64,000 nt of DNA from Rhamnusium bicolor (taxonomy: Eukaryota > Arthropoda > Insecta > Coleoptera > Cerambycidae), in contig JANEYF010005553.1 of the NCBI GenBank assembly GCA_029963845.1, positions 210,001 through 274,000 of the forward strand, read 5' to 3'. The notes under the pieces were generated by a model, which ran no database searches, was not told the origin of the DNA, and saw nothing but the letters and a program-made list of their open reading frames with translations. The first letter of the stretch is position 1; each line of letters begins with the position of its first letter. A program made the translations under genes and the position numbers. Shown in pieces: positions 41,801 through 52,260 of the stretch.

Positions 41801-44606
41801 AAAGAGAAAGAGTCTGACGAGGAGAGTGTGGATATTAAAAAGTCTGAGATACCTATTGTTGATGAAAACGATGCCGAGGTTGGTAGAATTAGGCAGAAGA
41901 CTGCGAAATTGAAGCGGTTCTTGGGGTCGACGGTGAAGAAGACCATGCATAAAGCCAAATCCATTGCTCAAGAAGTTTCTCATGCACGACATAAGGAGGA
42001 TATTATCGATATTGTGGATAACGTCCACCCTGGAGAACAAAACTGCAAGTTGAAGGTAAATGTGTAATCCGTGTAAGGTGTCTGCTTTTCTTATACATTT
42101 TCAAATGAAAATGTATGGTTATGTATCTCATTTTAGGCCTCCAATTCACATAAAGGCCCATTTGAATTTGAGAAAATCGAACACGTCCAAGAGCTTAAAG
42201 ACGATCAACATGAAGGACCTATTTGGTGTATGAAGTTCTCTTGTTGTGGGAGACTTCTGGCTACCGCTGGGCAAGACAAAGTTCTGAGGATATGGATTGT
42301 TAGAGATGCTTATCCATTTTTCCAGGTTTGTTAAAAAAATTTAAGAAAATGTTATTTATTTTACATTTTGTGCATTGTAGGACATGAGAACCAAGTACAA
42401 CGCTGAAAAGGTCTCCCCCACTCCTTCCCAGGAGTCTCTGGTGTCTCATCACTCGGCAGAAACCTCAAATTTCGCAGCTTATGAAGGAATGTCTTCGGAA
42501 GAAGCCAGTAAACTCACCTTCATGCCCAAGCCATTTTGCAAATACACCGGTCACACCTCTGACTTGCTTGATGTCTCCTGGTCAAAGAATTACTTTATTT
42601 TATCTTCCTCCATGGACAAAACTGTAAGGCTCTGGCACATCTCCAGGAAAGAATGCTTGTGCTGCTTCCAACATATTGATTTTGTGACTGCCATTGTTTT
42701 CCACCCAAGAGATGACAGGTACTTCCTAAGCGGGTCTTTAGATGGGAAATTGAGGTTATGGAACATTCCAGATAAAAAGGTAAGTGCAGTTTTTTTTAAC
42801 ATTTTTGAAGGTACAATTAGCCATGTTTTATTTTTATTTGTTTATGCAATTTTTTGAAAGAAAATGAGGGGTCATCAAACTTTTTTCCAAACATAAAACA
42901 AAAAATTATTTATCTTATGCTTGCGTCAGCATAATAGAAGTAATTTATTGTTTTTTGTTTCTCAGAAAGCTTGAGGACCCCTGATATTCAGTTTAAAGCA
43001 ACTGTTTTGAATTTTTGTTGTCATTGGTATAAAAACAGTGTTTTGTTTTTCTTTCCTGGAAAGTTTGAGAACCCCTGATTTTATTTTCATAATATCAAGT
43101 CTGCCACAGACAATCTGGTTTAGCCACCTTAAATCAGATTGTTGTGGTCAGGCTGTTGTTATTTGAAGAACCCTGTCTTAGAAATTTAAGCTTATTTGCG
43201 GTTACCATTGAAAAGCTTGTATTCAGAAACTTGAAAGGGTGTCCCACAAAGTACTATTTTAGGTCTCTTGCTAACTTTAATAGGTAATACTTATTTCTGA
43301 ATGTCGAGTAATATTTTTGCGGTTTCGAATTTTTATTGCTATTATTAAGAACACTTAAATTTAAATTTGTTGTTTTCTTGATGGCATTTCCAATAAAAAT
43401 TTTAAAATTAGGTTGCAGTTTGGAATGAGGTGGAGGGTAACCCAAAGTTGATAACGGCCGCCAACTTCTGCCAAAACGGAAAATTTGCTGTAGTCGGAAC
43501 GTACGATGGACGTTGTATTTTTTTACATCACCGATCAGCTGAAATATCACACCCAAATTCATGTACGTTCCTCCAGAGGGAGAAACTCTACGGGTAGAAA
43601 AATAAGCGGAATTGAACCTATGCCGGGGAAGATAAAATCCTGGTGACCTCTAACGACAGTAGGATTAGGCTTTACGATTTGCGGGACTTGAACGTTTCGT
43701 GCAAATATAAGGGCTACGTTAACATGAGCAGTCAGATAAAGGCCAGTTTTAGTCACGATGGAAAATATGTCGTCAGCGGCTCAGAAAATAGAGATATTTA
43801 CATTTGGAAAACTAACCATGACTACTCGAAATTTTCTTCAGTTAGGAGAGATAGGAACGATTTTTGGGAGGCGATCAAAGCTCATAATGCTGTAGTGACT
43901 TGTGCTATTTTTGCACCAAATCCAGAGGCCATAATAAAAATGTTGGAGGAAAATACCTGGCAGAACGAGGAGGGTGAAAACACCAACAAGGTTAGTTGTT
44001 TTTTTATGTGATGTACGTGTATCTACAATTTAGCATATTTCACCTGTATAGAATGAGAACTACATATACGTCATCAATTATTGTGATGAATACATCTGGA
44101 ACAATCTGATATAATTAGGGAGGATTTGCTTCTCATTTTTATTGGGTTTCTTTTTATTTTATTGAGGTTTAATAGTATTACCATATACATAGATAGTCAT
44201 TTCTTATGTAAATATTTACAGCTAGAAAGGTACTGCTCACAACAGTATACAAATTTTGGTGTCCAGATTTTTATGCTGTAAATATTTACATAAGAAGGAA
44301 CTATCTATTTATTTTAATTTGTGATATTACTTAATTACCTATATTGTTTATGAACAAATCATTTCAAAACTTTTAAAACTTTCCCAATGGGTTCTATAAA
44401 TAACTTCAGAACTTGATGACGATGTATAGTTTACGCAGATCAGACCGATTAAATTTTTTCAGGTGGAGGACCCCGTAGTTGAACAACATACCAAAGGATG
44501 TGGTGGTTATGTCTTAATATCTGCTGATTTCAATGGATGTATCAAAGTTTTTATAAATAAAATGAAACCAAAACACAGTTCTTTACCTGTATCAGCTATG
44601 GCATAA
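38738..44606 (+). CDS. WDR44: WDR44 (Rab11-binding WD40 protein), 9 coding exons
   Basis: WDR44 (Rab11BP/rabphilin-11) binds Rab11 on recycling endosomes and tubules and contacts the ER through VAP proteins. Exons: 38738-38811, 39018-39418, 40146-40477, 40982-41376, 41515-42055, 42137-42325, 42381-42779, 43412-43990 and 44463-44606, giving about 1017 residues, near the family length. The N-terminus SDSDEFYDAEDNS carries the FFAT-like motif. APIAPPRRKKKNK is the proline/basic segment. LEILEQVTVLNLDTGE-type and INPLSLHIMRLT stretches precede the WD40 propeller (about residues 590-1005), with WSKNYFILSSSMDKTVRLWH, DDRYFLSGSLDGKLRLWNI and NDSRIRLYDLRDL highly conserved. Two one-base indels in exon 8 cancel each other but scramble about 36 residues as written. 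Confidence 0.97.
39018..39418 (+). CDS. WDR44: WDR44 coding exon 2
   Basis: It encodes a disordered Ser/Lys-rich region with GGRKKFKELRQRLQNDDED and the conserved SGRTSHPFRVIEQDTISLQS near the end. It closes one base into a codon at GTACGT. Confidence 0.92.
39746..40069. mobile_element. Hairpin MITE in WDR44 intron 2 (~324 bp)
   Basis: CTTTCGGTCAATTAAATAAA at the left and its complement at the right open a near-perfect palindrome with arms of about 155 bp (also sharing AAACTAGTATT-like and ATATGTGACT blocks). It lies between WDR44 exons 2 and 3 and must be removed by splicing. Confidence 0.85.
40146..40477 (+). CDS. WDR44: WDR44 coding exon 3 (proline/basic segment)
   Basis: It encodes a Ser/Thr-rich stretch ending in LDAPIAPPRRKKKNKAPS, the proline-rich basic segment that in the family recruits SH3 partners such as GRAF proteins. 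It ends in phase 0 at GTAAGG. Confidence 0.92.
40982..41376 (+). CDS. WDR44: WDR44 coding exon 4
   Basis: It encodes a low-complexity linker with LTREFEHSLDRLPSVKST and LEMLGVPLETISSNNSPRG. The last two bases of the exon pair with exon 5. It is the least conserved exon but the frame is open throughout. Confidence 0.9.
41515..42055 (+). CDS. WDR44: WDR44 coding exon 5 (Rab11-binding region)
   Basis: It contains VRTHTDSGKQLSDLEILEQV, TGERVPLSVAEDKLPQ and INPLSLHIMRLTSEYVSS, strongly conserved in the family just before the propeller and within the area mapped for Rab11 binding. A basic stretch (KLKRFLGSTVKKTMHKAKS) follows. Confidence 0.95.
42137..42325 (+). CDS. WDR44: WDR44 coding exon 6 (first WD repeat)
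   Basis: It encodes EGPIWCMKFSCCGRLLATAG and QDKVLRIW, the first blade of the propeller. It starts and ends in phase 0. Confidence 0.95.
42381..42779 (+). CDS. WDR44: WDR44 coding exon 7 (WD repeats 2-3)
   Basis: It contains KPFCKYTGHTSDLLDVSWSK, SSSMDKTVRLWHISRKECL and HPRDDRYFLSGSLDGKLRLW, near-identical to vertebrate WDR44. The donor is GTAAGTG. Confidence 0.96.
42866..42983. mobile_element. Possible hAT-type MITE in WDR44 intron 7
   Basis: GAGGGGTCATCAAACTTTTT at the left and AAAGCTTGAGGACCCCTG at the right are complementary over about 17 bp, resembling common hAT terminal repeats. A similar right end recurs at 43060-43079. No clear 8-bp duplication was found. Confidence 0.45.
43412..43990 (+). 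CDS. WDR44: WDR44 coding exon 8 (WD repeats 4-6) with two compensating indels
   Basis: It starts VAVWNEVEGNPKLITAANFC and later reads NDSRIRLYDLRDLNVS, IKASFSHDGKYVVSGSENRD and SVRRDRNDFWEAIKAHNAVV. Between 43518 (a run of seven T, one more than the conserved frame needs) and 43628 (a run of four G, one fewer than needed) the frame is shifted and contains a stop (TAG at 43594). In the shifted frame the conserved LKYHTQIHVRSSRGRN and KISGIEPMPG are intact, so the exon is real. Confidence 0.93.
44192..44305. repeat. 31-bp perfect-arm hairpin in WDR44 intron 8
   Basis: Arms at 44192-44222 and 44275-44305 (core GTAAATATTTACA) form a strong hairpin with a 52-nt loop. It may be a small MITE; no duplication is visible. 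Confidence 0.6.
44463..44606 (+). CDS. WDR44: WDR44 coding exon 9 (last WD blade, stop)
   Basis: It encodes GGYVLISADFNGCIKVFINK and ends SAMA with TAA at 44604-44606, matching the family C-terminus. Confidence 0.94.
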   Translation: MEDPVVEQHTKGCGGYVLISADFNGCIKVFINKMKPKHSSLPVSAMA

Positions 44607-44800
44607 TCACATACAGATATACGGTTTAAAAGTGTTATGATGTTATAAATATATCCGAGAAATCAAAAGTATATTTTTTAAATTTATTTATTTATTAATT
44701 GTTTATATCTCGCTCCCATTACTTTTGTCAGATTATAATGTTTTAGCGATTATTTTAGAGTAAGTTGTGAACTGGATGTGAACAGTAGTGTATAATGAAC

Positions 44801-44806
44801 ATTAAA
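44801..44806 (+). terminator. Candidate WDR44 poly(A) signal
   Basis: ATTAAA lies about 195 nt after the stop codon. No canonical AATAAA is closer, so this variant is the best nearby candidate. Confidence 0.3.
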
Positions 44807-45339
44807 ATGTATTGTAGTTCTAACCTCATTTTTCCAATTGAAAATCCCAACGCCAGCTTAAAAATTGAGATAAACATTTTATTCCTGCAATTAATATTTT
44901 AAATAAGCAAGAAGCATTTCTGAGGCAGGCAAAAATTCATGCAGAAAAGTTGAATTTTGTCAGAAAATTTAAAAAATATTTGTAAAAACTTGAAAGGGGC
45001 ATGTATTGATCGTCACTCTTGTTGACTAAAGCTTAAAATTGGCTGGGCATGAAAACAAATTTTGTCCAAAGTGCGCAAATCAGGGAGACATTTTTATGGT
45101 TTCTCAAGTTATCCCTAACTTCTTGCGTTAACGCAATTCTATTGGTTAGTTTTAAATTTAACATAAAATTGACGGGTTGAGGTGCCAATGGAAAATCTTG
45201 AATTTGAAATGCCCTGTACTTTTCCCTTAATTTGAAAAATATTGTCGGAAATCTAAATTATTTGTATTCTATTACTACTTACTAATTTTGCCAGCAGGAT
45301 GCCAATAATATTTTAATATTATTTTAAACTAACAATTAT

Positions 45340-45655
45340 AAACTTAAACTTCGGAGTGCTTGGTATTTCCGACGAAAAATTGATCAGCACATTTTAATTA
45401 AAACTGAATATATCACACTTTCGCAATAGCTCAATATATAAACACTGAAGTTGGGTCTCTGCACGTAACTAACCTTGTGCAAAAACAAAAAAAGGATTGC
45501 TATATGACACGCAGGTTACAACACAATCAGATGCTTATATTTTATTTCTGTTGTAATTATTAATATATCATGTTGTTTACTAATTTTTTATGAAACAATA
45601 ATATGACTGTAAAGGCTGTTTCTGAGGGAAAACCAAATCCTCCGATGTTTAATTA
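45340..45655 (+). repeat. Dispersed repeat, copy 2
   Basis: This is a shorter copy of the repeat at 25790-26345 in the same orientation, lacking the internal block. It shares TTGGTATTTCCGACGAAAA and GTAACTAACCTT with that copy. Confidence 0.6.
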
Positions 45656-45659
45656 TAAT

Positions 45660-48085
45660 TTTAATACCAAGGTTTGTTTAGAGAAGGTTGTCGCATAAAG
45701 GAATTTATGGATTTGTGACGCCACAAAAGTGTGAATGGTCCAGAATGTTAATGTACCCGCAGAAAACACCCATTTCTGATAGGTAGTCAATATGACAGTT
45801 ATGCTTCAACCTATTCTATATAAAGTAACTTTGCCTTAACTATATGTTTCTACAGTTAGCGATTAACCTCACTTTTCTAAAGGAATAACAATAATTTCAC
45901 TGTATTATTAGCGAATGTTGGTAAAGGTTTTGGTGCGTCAAATGGTATGCGTAACCTCAAATTAATAGTTTTACTTTTGTTTTTATAGATTTTTTTTTCA
46001 GTTTGAAGTTAAAAGTTCAATCGAAAGCAATACATGTTTCAATATTGTTTATTATTCAAGACTCCTAGTTATATAGGTTGGTTCAAATAAAAGAAAAAGT
46101 CTTTAGTAACAAGAAATTTGAAACCAACTAAATATCACACCGAAAAGGATTTTCATTCCAAAAAACGTGAAAATGAGGTAAACTTGCTACTTGACAAATA
46201 TTACAATTCACACATATGGCGAGGCAACAAAATTTATTGCACCACAATTCACAGAATACTGAACTACAGAATACAACAATTTTCTGAAAGTGACTTTTTG
46301 CAATAGTGTACCGATGTAAACACTAATACAAACATAATGCGAATGACGGGTCTCACTCTAAACAACCCTGACCCTTTGTGTATGATATGTTGGTCAAGTA
46401 GTACTGTAAATGAGGTTATGCAAGTCGTGTGATGCACCAGTTCAGTTTACATTGGGGGTGGGGGGTTGTATCCCTTCCATCTTGTTTTGGCAAGGGACAA
46501 GGAGATACGGAACAGACTGTAAGTTTAATAAGTTTCTTTAGTTATATATTAATTTGTAGGGTAATGAATTATTATGGTATGTGTTTGGTCCAAAGCAAAA
46601 ATAGTTTTATATCTGTAGGTAGTTTATATAATAGTGGCTAACATGTGGTTAAAAATAATTATTTGTGATATATAGGTATATTGATTATCATTATGTTTAG
46701 TAATTTCTTTTTATTGTTATCTAATTCCTATGTAGTGGGAGTGAGATGTATTTTATTAATTATTATATTTACTGTACATTGTTTTTATTCTCAGACTTAC
46801 AACTAATATATTTAACAAATAAATTTATCGTCTTGTTGTGTTGTAAAGATCTCCCGTTCCACTTTTCCCTTTCATTTATCAGAAAAGTATCTGTGTGTAT
46901 GTCATCTCCTTTTGAGATTACCACCTATCAGATTATTTCCATTTTCATAACACTCGAGCTGCTTGAGCATCTACAAAGTAGGTACTCTCACAATAATGTA
47001 TGCAGTAACAACGGTTATTCATATTCATGTATATTTTTGAAGAGGACCTGGAAAGTCAATGTCCATTTTAGGTCGATATGGTAGAGTGGAAGGATCGGCT
47101 CGCAGTACTGTTTTTGAAAAGCGTATGTAAAATGGGGTTCTGTGTATTTGCGATTAGAGCCCCTTAAAGATCCGTACCCAACGACAAGGTGAGTGATCAG
47201 CAAAAATTTCAGGATAACAGTGACAGTATTTACTCAAGCACTATGAGTTTATGTATATTTCCCCCTGTTTTTGCATCTTGTCATTTATCACGGATCAATC
47301 ACGATATCCTTTCGGTCCGGATTATAAACAAAAAAACATAACCCAATTATATCCAAATTGTCAAAGTGACAGCAAGTTTTAAATTGTGTATACTTTTGTG
47401 GTATTTTAAAAACTAAACCCCAGAGTATACCTTAAATATGTTTTCAATTTCTACATTATAGAATAATATATTTCATACATTTTTTTTATAAACATACTTT
47501 TTTTTAAACTTTTGACATCTCATGGATTACATTCATTACAACAACAGATTATTTTATTTTTAAACTTCAAACTAAATGAGTGAAGACAGACCAGACAACA
47601 CTTCTGTAAAATATAAGAAATTTTCGTGATTTTATTGTAAAAAATATGTGGAGCATTTGTTTACACCCAAATTCTTTTATTTGTTTTATTATGTTATTTT
47701 ATCTGTTCTGGATATTATGCATAATTTTAACGAAAATAACGTTTTGACGGACAAGATCTATGCGGAGATTGTTGCTCCACACCTCGACGAATAGAGAAAC
47801 TAGCTAATCAGAGGTTCTCCCTTTCAAGGCTCGATTGTTGTGTGTTGGCTTGAAGGAGTTAATTGAGTAGCAGTGTTGCCAGTGTTGGCGATTACACGCC
47901 AGATTTGGCGATATCCACAAAACACTGGCGTAACGGCGACTATTTATGAAAGGCGATTTTCTTGGGGATCTAGTTATCTTTTATATAAAAATTTTTTTGA
48001 TTCATTATTTTCACAGTTGATTTTAATTTATCAATTAACCATATCAACCGGGTATACCATTGCTCGTGAGTCGTGGCCCTAAGCA
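45660..48085. other. Intergenic region without a supported gene
   Basis: Several short open frames (for example 46118-46306 and 46746-47084) have no family pattern or splice context. No transposon with two ends is visible. Confidence 0.4.
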
Positions 48086-48087
48086 TA

Positions 48088-48283
48088 GTAAACATAATAG
48101 TTGCTTTCTTTTTTACCACCAGTCTTCACTAAACCACAGAAGACGTCTTCTGTGACTAAACTAAGTGGTTTTACGGTTACGAAGATTGTGTCAAAATAAA
48201 TAATTAATTTTTCGTTTACGCAGTGTAATTGTAAAACAACTTAGGTTAGCTTAAGACTGGTGGTAAAAGGAAAGCAACTAGTA
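48088..48283. mobile_element. Small MITE, AGTTGCTTTC ends
   Basis: AGTTGCTTTCTTTTTTACCA followed by CCAGTCTT at the left is complementary to AAGACTGGTGGTAAAAGGAA plus AGCAACT at the right. The 14-bp palindrome AGAAGACGTCTTCT lies inside. Confidence 0.6.
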
Positions 48284-48603
48284 CCTACATTATCACGTAA
48301 CCCAAGCATTTAGTAGTCTCTACGTAGTAGCTACCATCAGTGGAACTTTAAAGGTTTTCACAACTAACGACTGTTACGTAATGGGAACGATCCTTCTACC
48401 AAGCCTTAACCAAAATGGTGAATAGTTATTACGTAGCAGTTAATATTCCGGAACTGTCTCTGTTACGTGTAGACAACTAGTTTATTACGTAAACGGAATG
48501 TAACCAAGTAATAGAAATGATTATTTTTGTAACAGTTCTCTGTCAGTGGTATGAGAGTAAACTATGTTTTGTTTTCTCTCTTGTTCAAATAGCAAAACAC
48601 GCA

Positions 48604-48872
48604 TGCGTCATTATTTCAACTTGCTAAAAAGTGAGGTTAACTTTCAAATTGATGTCATTCCCCTTAATATTCCTTGTCCTAAAATAACCTTTAAAATGTA
48701 ATTTATTCCGTTTTATTTCTCTTGCTCATAATTTCAATTTCGATCACAACTGTAGTGTGACCTTCATAACACTCAAAATTACAACAAAAAAGACATTTTA
48801 GGTCAATGAAGAAGGAGAATGACATAATTTTAAATGTTAAACTCACTTTTAGCAAGTTGAAAACTGACGCAA
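48604..48872. mobile_element. MITE-like inverted repeat, GCGTCATTATTTCAACTTGC arms
   Basis: The left arm (48604-48640) contains TTTCAACTTGCTAAAAAGTG and the right arm (48838-48872) contains its complement up to GACGC. The interior of about 200 bp is non-coding. Confidence 0.6.
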
Positions 48873-49164
48873 TCGTATTTGATGGATCTTGGCTTTTAAC
48901 GCCTTTTATTCCGCAGACCCATATTATCATACAACATCGTTTGCGTATATTATAAAAAGTATTATGTACAAGTTGTCCCTGATATCAGAAAGTTATGTCC
49001 TACCTATGTCTGCCTGTTCATAAAACTACGATTGACCAAGGTGCAAAATATTTATAATTCAAAGAAATACATATACATATTCAGTTTTTATTTCATTTTA
49101 GTGTCATAGTCAGACTTTATTTGATAATTTATAAGTAGGTATTAAAAATAATTGATTTCCTTTC

Positions 49165-49176
49165 AAAAAAAAAAAA
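49165..49176 (-). terminator. Pol III T-run terminator for the tRNA
   Basis: Twelve T on the minus strand begin two bases after the tRNA discriminator, an ideal RNA polymerase III stop. Confidence 0.7.
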
Positions 49177-49178
49177 CT

Positions 49179-49257
49179 GGGCTCGTGTAGGGATCGAACC
49201 TACGACCTCCACTTCATTTATTGAGCGTGGCGCTCTAACCAACTAAGCTAACGAGCC
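49179..49257 (-). tRNA. tRNA-Ile-like gene with enlarged anticodon arm
   Basis: The minus strand folds into an acceptor stem GGCTCGT/ACGAGCC (7 perfect pairs), a D arm GCTT...GAGC with the A-box TAGCTTAGTTGG, and a T arm GTAGG/CCTAC with the B-box GGTTCGATCC. The anticodon arm is CCAC...GTGG but spans 22 nt instead of 17, with CTCAATAAATGAA in the loop. Overall it resembles tRNA-Ile(AAU), whose loop CTAATAA would be expanded here by about five bases. It is either a tRNA pseudogene, a tRNA with a tiny intron, or one with an indel. A T-run follows. Confidence 0.7.
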
Positions 49258-50035
49258 TGTAGTATAATATTTGCTTACAAGTTGATATTTAAGAAGCATA
49301 GTGAACGTAAAAAAATTAAATATCCAACCACAGTTATGTTTGAAAGAATACTCTTAATTTTTTCCTTATTATAAGTATGTGAATTTTAAGAGTCCCTATA
49401 ATCTGAGCTCTGCGAAACACAAGTGCCGTAATTGACAGTGGGCAGTTTGGGAGGAGTTTGGGTGATGTTTATACCTACCATCATCGTAAATAAAATTCAT
49501 GACGTGTGGTATGTACAGGGTGATTCCTATAACATTCTCACCCCATTTTTTTTTATTTGTCTTTGGAAATAAATTAAAAATGTTTAACGTAACTTGTTGT
49601 ATTTTTTCCAAGGATTTCGAAAATTTCAAAAAAAAAAAACAATTGAAAGTCAAAAGTGGGAAAACAAAGCAATGTTTTTTTAAATAGTATATTTTTACAA
49701 TTTTGGAAAAAGATTTAAATTCTTTCCAAAAATATAACGTAATTAACATATATATTTACCTTTATATTTAGTAAAATACCGATGATAACAATGGTAATTG
49801 AAATATTTTATAAGAATAAATTAAATTTTATTTAAATTTAACAAAAGAAATAACATCAAATCGAGGAAGTAACATCAAATATCTTAACGAACATATAATA
49901 TTTATATTAAAAGTAACTGTTCATTATTTTCAACACAGACAGTATATCGTTTATATATATTATTATATTTAAAACTATTTAGAAAACATTCAGTCAACTC
50001 AGTGTTAAATTATTTCAGTTATTATCAGCATTTTT

Positions 50036-51436
50036 AGACCAGTAAAATTAAGGGTTTTTCAAAACGATAATTTCCAACCATTCCCGACCAATACCATTCG
50101 ATTCAGTATGTTTTTGAATTCTCATGGTCAATTTTGCCGTACGTTATATGAGCAAGAATTTAATTTATAAACAATTAAAGTTGTGAAAATGATGAAAATC
50201 GATGTTTCTGAATGTTCAACTTCAAACGCTGCGAAAACGGCAACAGATAGAGAAAAAATGCTCAGAACATTTTTTTATAGAGCGTTAAATTCCCTTAAAA
50301 AAAAGTCCACGACGGCATATCTCTACGATGATTAGTTAAGGCGTTACAATGAGTTAAATATTTATTATTTTTCTGCTGTATATCAGTCAGCTGTACAAGT
50401 AACGCGCATGCGCGATCAACAGACTCGTACGCCGCGTAATGGCCGCCTGCGCAGAACATTTGAAAGTAGACTTGCTGTAAATCTTTCATAATTTTCTTAT
50501 TTTTACAACGTTAGCAAATGTATTTATCACTTTTTTGGTCTAGATATAATTATTATATACTTTTATGTATACTCAAAGACCTGGAAAATTATTATTAAGT
50601 TATAAGATAAATTATTATTAAGTTATGAGCTGTTCAGTTTGATGCTAATAGTCGTCGCAGTTATAACGCAGTTATACAGTGTACTGGTTGTGAGCAATTT
50701 TTACGTTATCATTGTGGTTGTGCTGTTGATTAATATAAAATAAACCGATCAAAAATGTCGCTAGAAGAAAATTGTTTTATATGTGAAGGAACTCTGCAAA
50801 TGGGCAAGACTGTAACAGTAAAACAAAAGGGAATCGAATCGTTTATAGAAAACAGCAAGAAACGTGAGGGTAAGAAATGGAATCAAATAGAAAATGTCAA
50901 TGAAGTTACTGTTCATGATAAGTGTAGAAAAGCGTATTCCTCAAAAGATAATTTGAAGCCTGGCTCTGGAATTCCAAAAGAGCGATACCTACGTTGTTTA
51001 AGTGTGCCGCAATTTAATTTCGAAGAAAATTGTTTCTTATGTGCAAAAAAGTGGATACGCGTTGCGTATACAGCTGACCAGTACGCAGTAGAAAAATAAT
51101 AAACATTTAACTCATTGTAACGCCTTAACTATTCATCGTAGAGATATGCCGTCGCGGACTTTTTTTGAAGGAAATTTAACGCTCTATAAAAAATGTTCTG
51201 AACAATTTTTCTCTATCTGTTGCCGTTTTCGCAGCGTTTGAAGTTGAACATTCAGAAACATCGATTTTCATCATTTTCACAACTTTAATTCTTTATAAAT
51301 TAAATTCTTGCTCATATAACGTACGGCAAAATTGACCATATGAATTCAAAAACATACTGAATCGAATGGTATTGGTCGGGAATGGTTGGAAATTATCGCG
51401 AAAGTGGGCCTGATTTTTGCTTAATTTGATTGGTCT
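50036..51436 (+). mobile_element. Second long-inverted-repeat element with FICE zinc-finger fragment
   Basis: Arms of about 360-380 bp (50036-50415 and about 51060-51436) are inverted copies; shared blocks include GATAATTTCCAACCATTCCC and GCGTTTGAAGTTGAACATTC, and the ends are AGACCARTMAAATTAAG. The interior of about 640 bp holds a plus-strand gene fragment (50755-51099) of the same zinc-finger family as in the element at 26555. The arms are unrelated to those of that element. Confidence 0.8.
50755..51099 (+). CDS. FICE-type zinc-finger protein, 3'-truncated (114 aa)
   Basis: It encodes NCFICEGTLQMGKTVTVKQK and VTVHDKCRKAYSSKDNL, the same Cys-x2-Cys ... His-x2-Cys module as at 27177. It then continues to the start of a second module (FEENCFLCAKK). 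At that point it runs into the right inverted repeat and ends 15 residues later. The frame is completely open, unlike the copy at 27177. The real gene of this family is much longer, so this looks like a captured 5' part. The function is unknown. Confidence 0.65.
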   Translation: MSLEENCFICEGTLQMGKTVTVKQKGIESFIENSKKREGKKWNQIENVNEVTVHDKCRKAYSSKDNLKPGSGIPKERYLRCLSVPQFNFEENCFLCAKKWIRVAYTADQYAVEK

Positions 51437-51754
51437 ATTTACTGAATATGGAGGTATGTTATGTTATATTTTTGAAAATTTTTGATATTACTTTATCACA
51501 TTCTCCATAAATAATAAACAAATTCAAAAAGTCTTCGTGGGTGTAATTTAAACGCAGTGGCATTTTTTGATATAAGATAATCACTGACGTTACTGATTGT
51601 TTCTAATCATGGCTAATTTGATAAAATTTTTACTAAAAATTCTTGAATTTCTAAGAAAATCGCAAATATTTCAAAAAATTGTAACTTAAACCCTCACAAT
51701 GCTTATATCAGAAAAAAAGGAATTTAATTATACATAAGTTGATGTAAAAAAAAT

Positions 51755-52260
51755 ACAGGGTGTTCCATTTGACTTAAGCAAGTTTTCGCGGCTTGAAGTT
51801 TACAAAATGTAACGTCAAAAATGGAACACTTGGTATACCTTTATTGAATTTCTCTAAAACTGTAGAGCGTAGCTCACCTTATGGTCTTTCTGCATGCCAA
51901 AAAGCAAATGAGTATCTTTTACACGAAGAAAGTTATAAAGGTTATTGTAAACCATTACGCCTGTCAAATTTTTTTAAAAATGTCATCTCTGAAACGGCTG
52001 TGTTTAGAGATATGGTATCCTACATGTTTTTGACTCAGAACTTTACGCTCTTTTCGAAAACCCTAAAATATATCGGGTTTTCCATTTAAAATGAGCAAGT
52101 TGGTGTCGACTTCCGGTATAACCGGAGGTGCCAGATGCTTGTAATTATTTTATTTGGATGGACCACACTGCTATTAGTAATTCTCTAAATTTTCAAAATT
52201 TTCTGGTGCATATTTTTCCCTATATCGATCAATGCAGTTTCTGGTGAGACACCCTGTATA
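51755..52260. repeat. CAGGGTGTTCCATTT-type MITE fragments
   Basis: The sequence carries TACAGGGTGTTCCATTTGAC at 51755, GGGTTTTCCATTTAAAATGA near 52074 and ACACCCTGTATA near 52250, recognisable ends of palindromic insect MITEs. The pieces are fragmented and cannot be paired confidently. Confidence 0.4.

Noticed and set aside
41524..41964. 146-codon minus-strand frame
   Set aside because: Antisense shadow of the Ser/Glu-rich WDR44 exon 5.
47015..47203. Minus-strand frame with plausible-looking aromatic-rich peptide
   Set aside because: No homology recognised, no splice or promoter context, too short to support.
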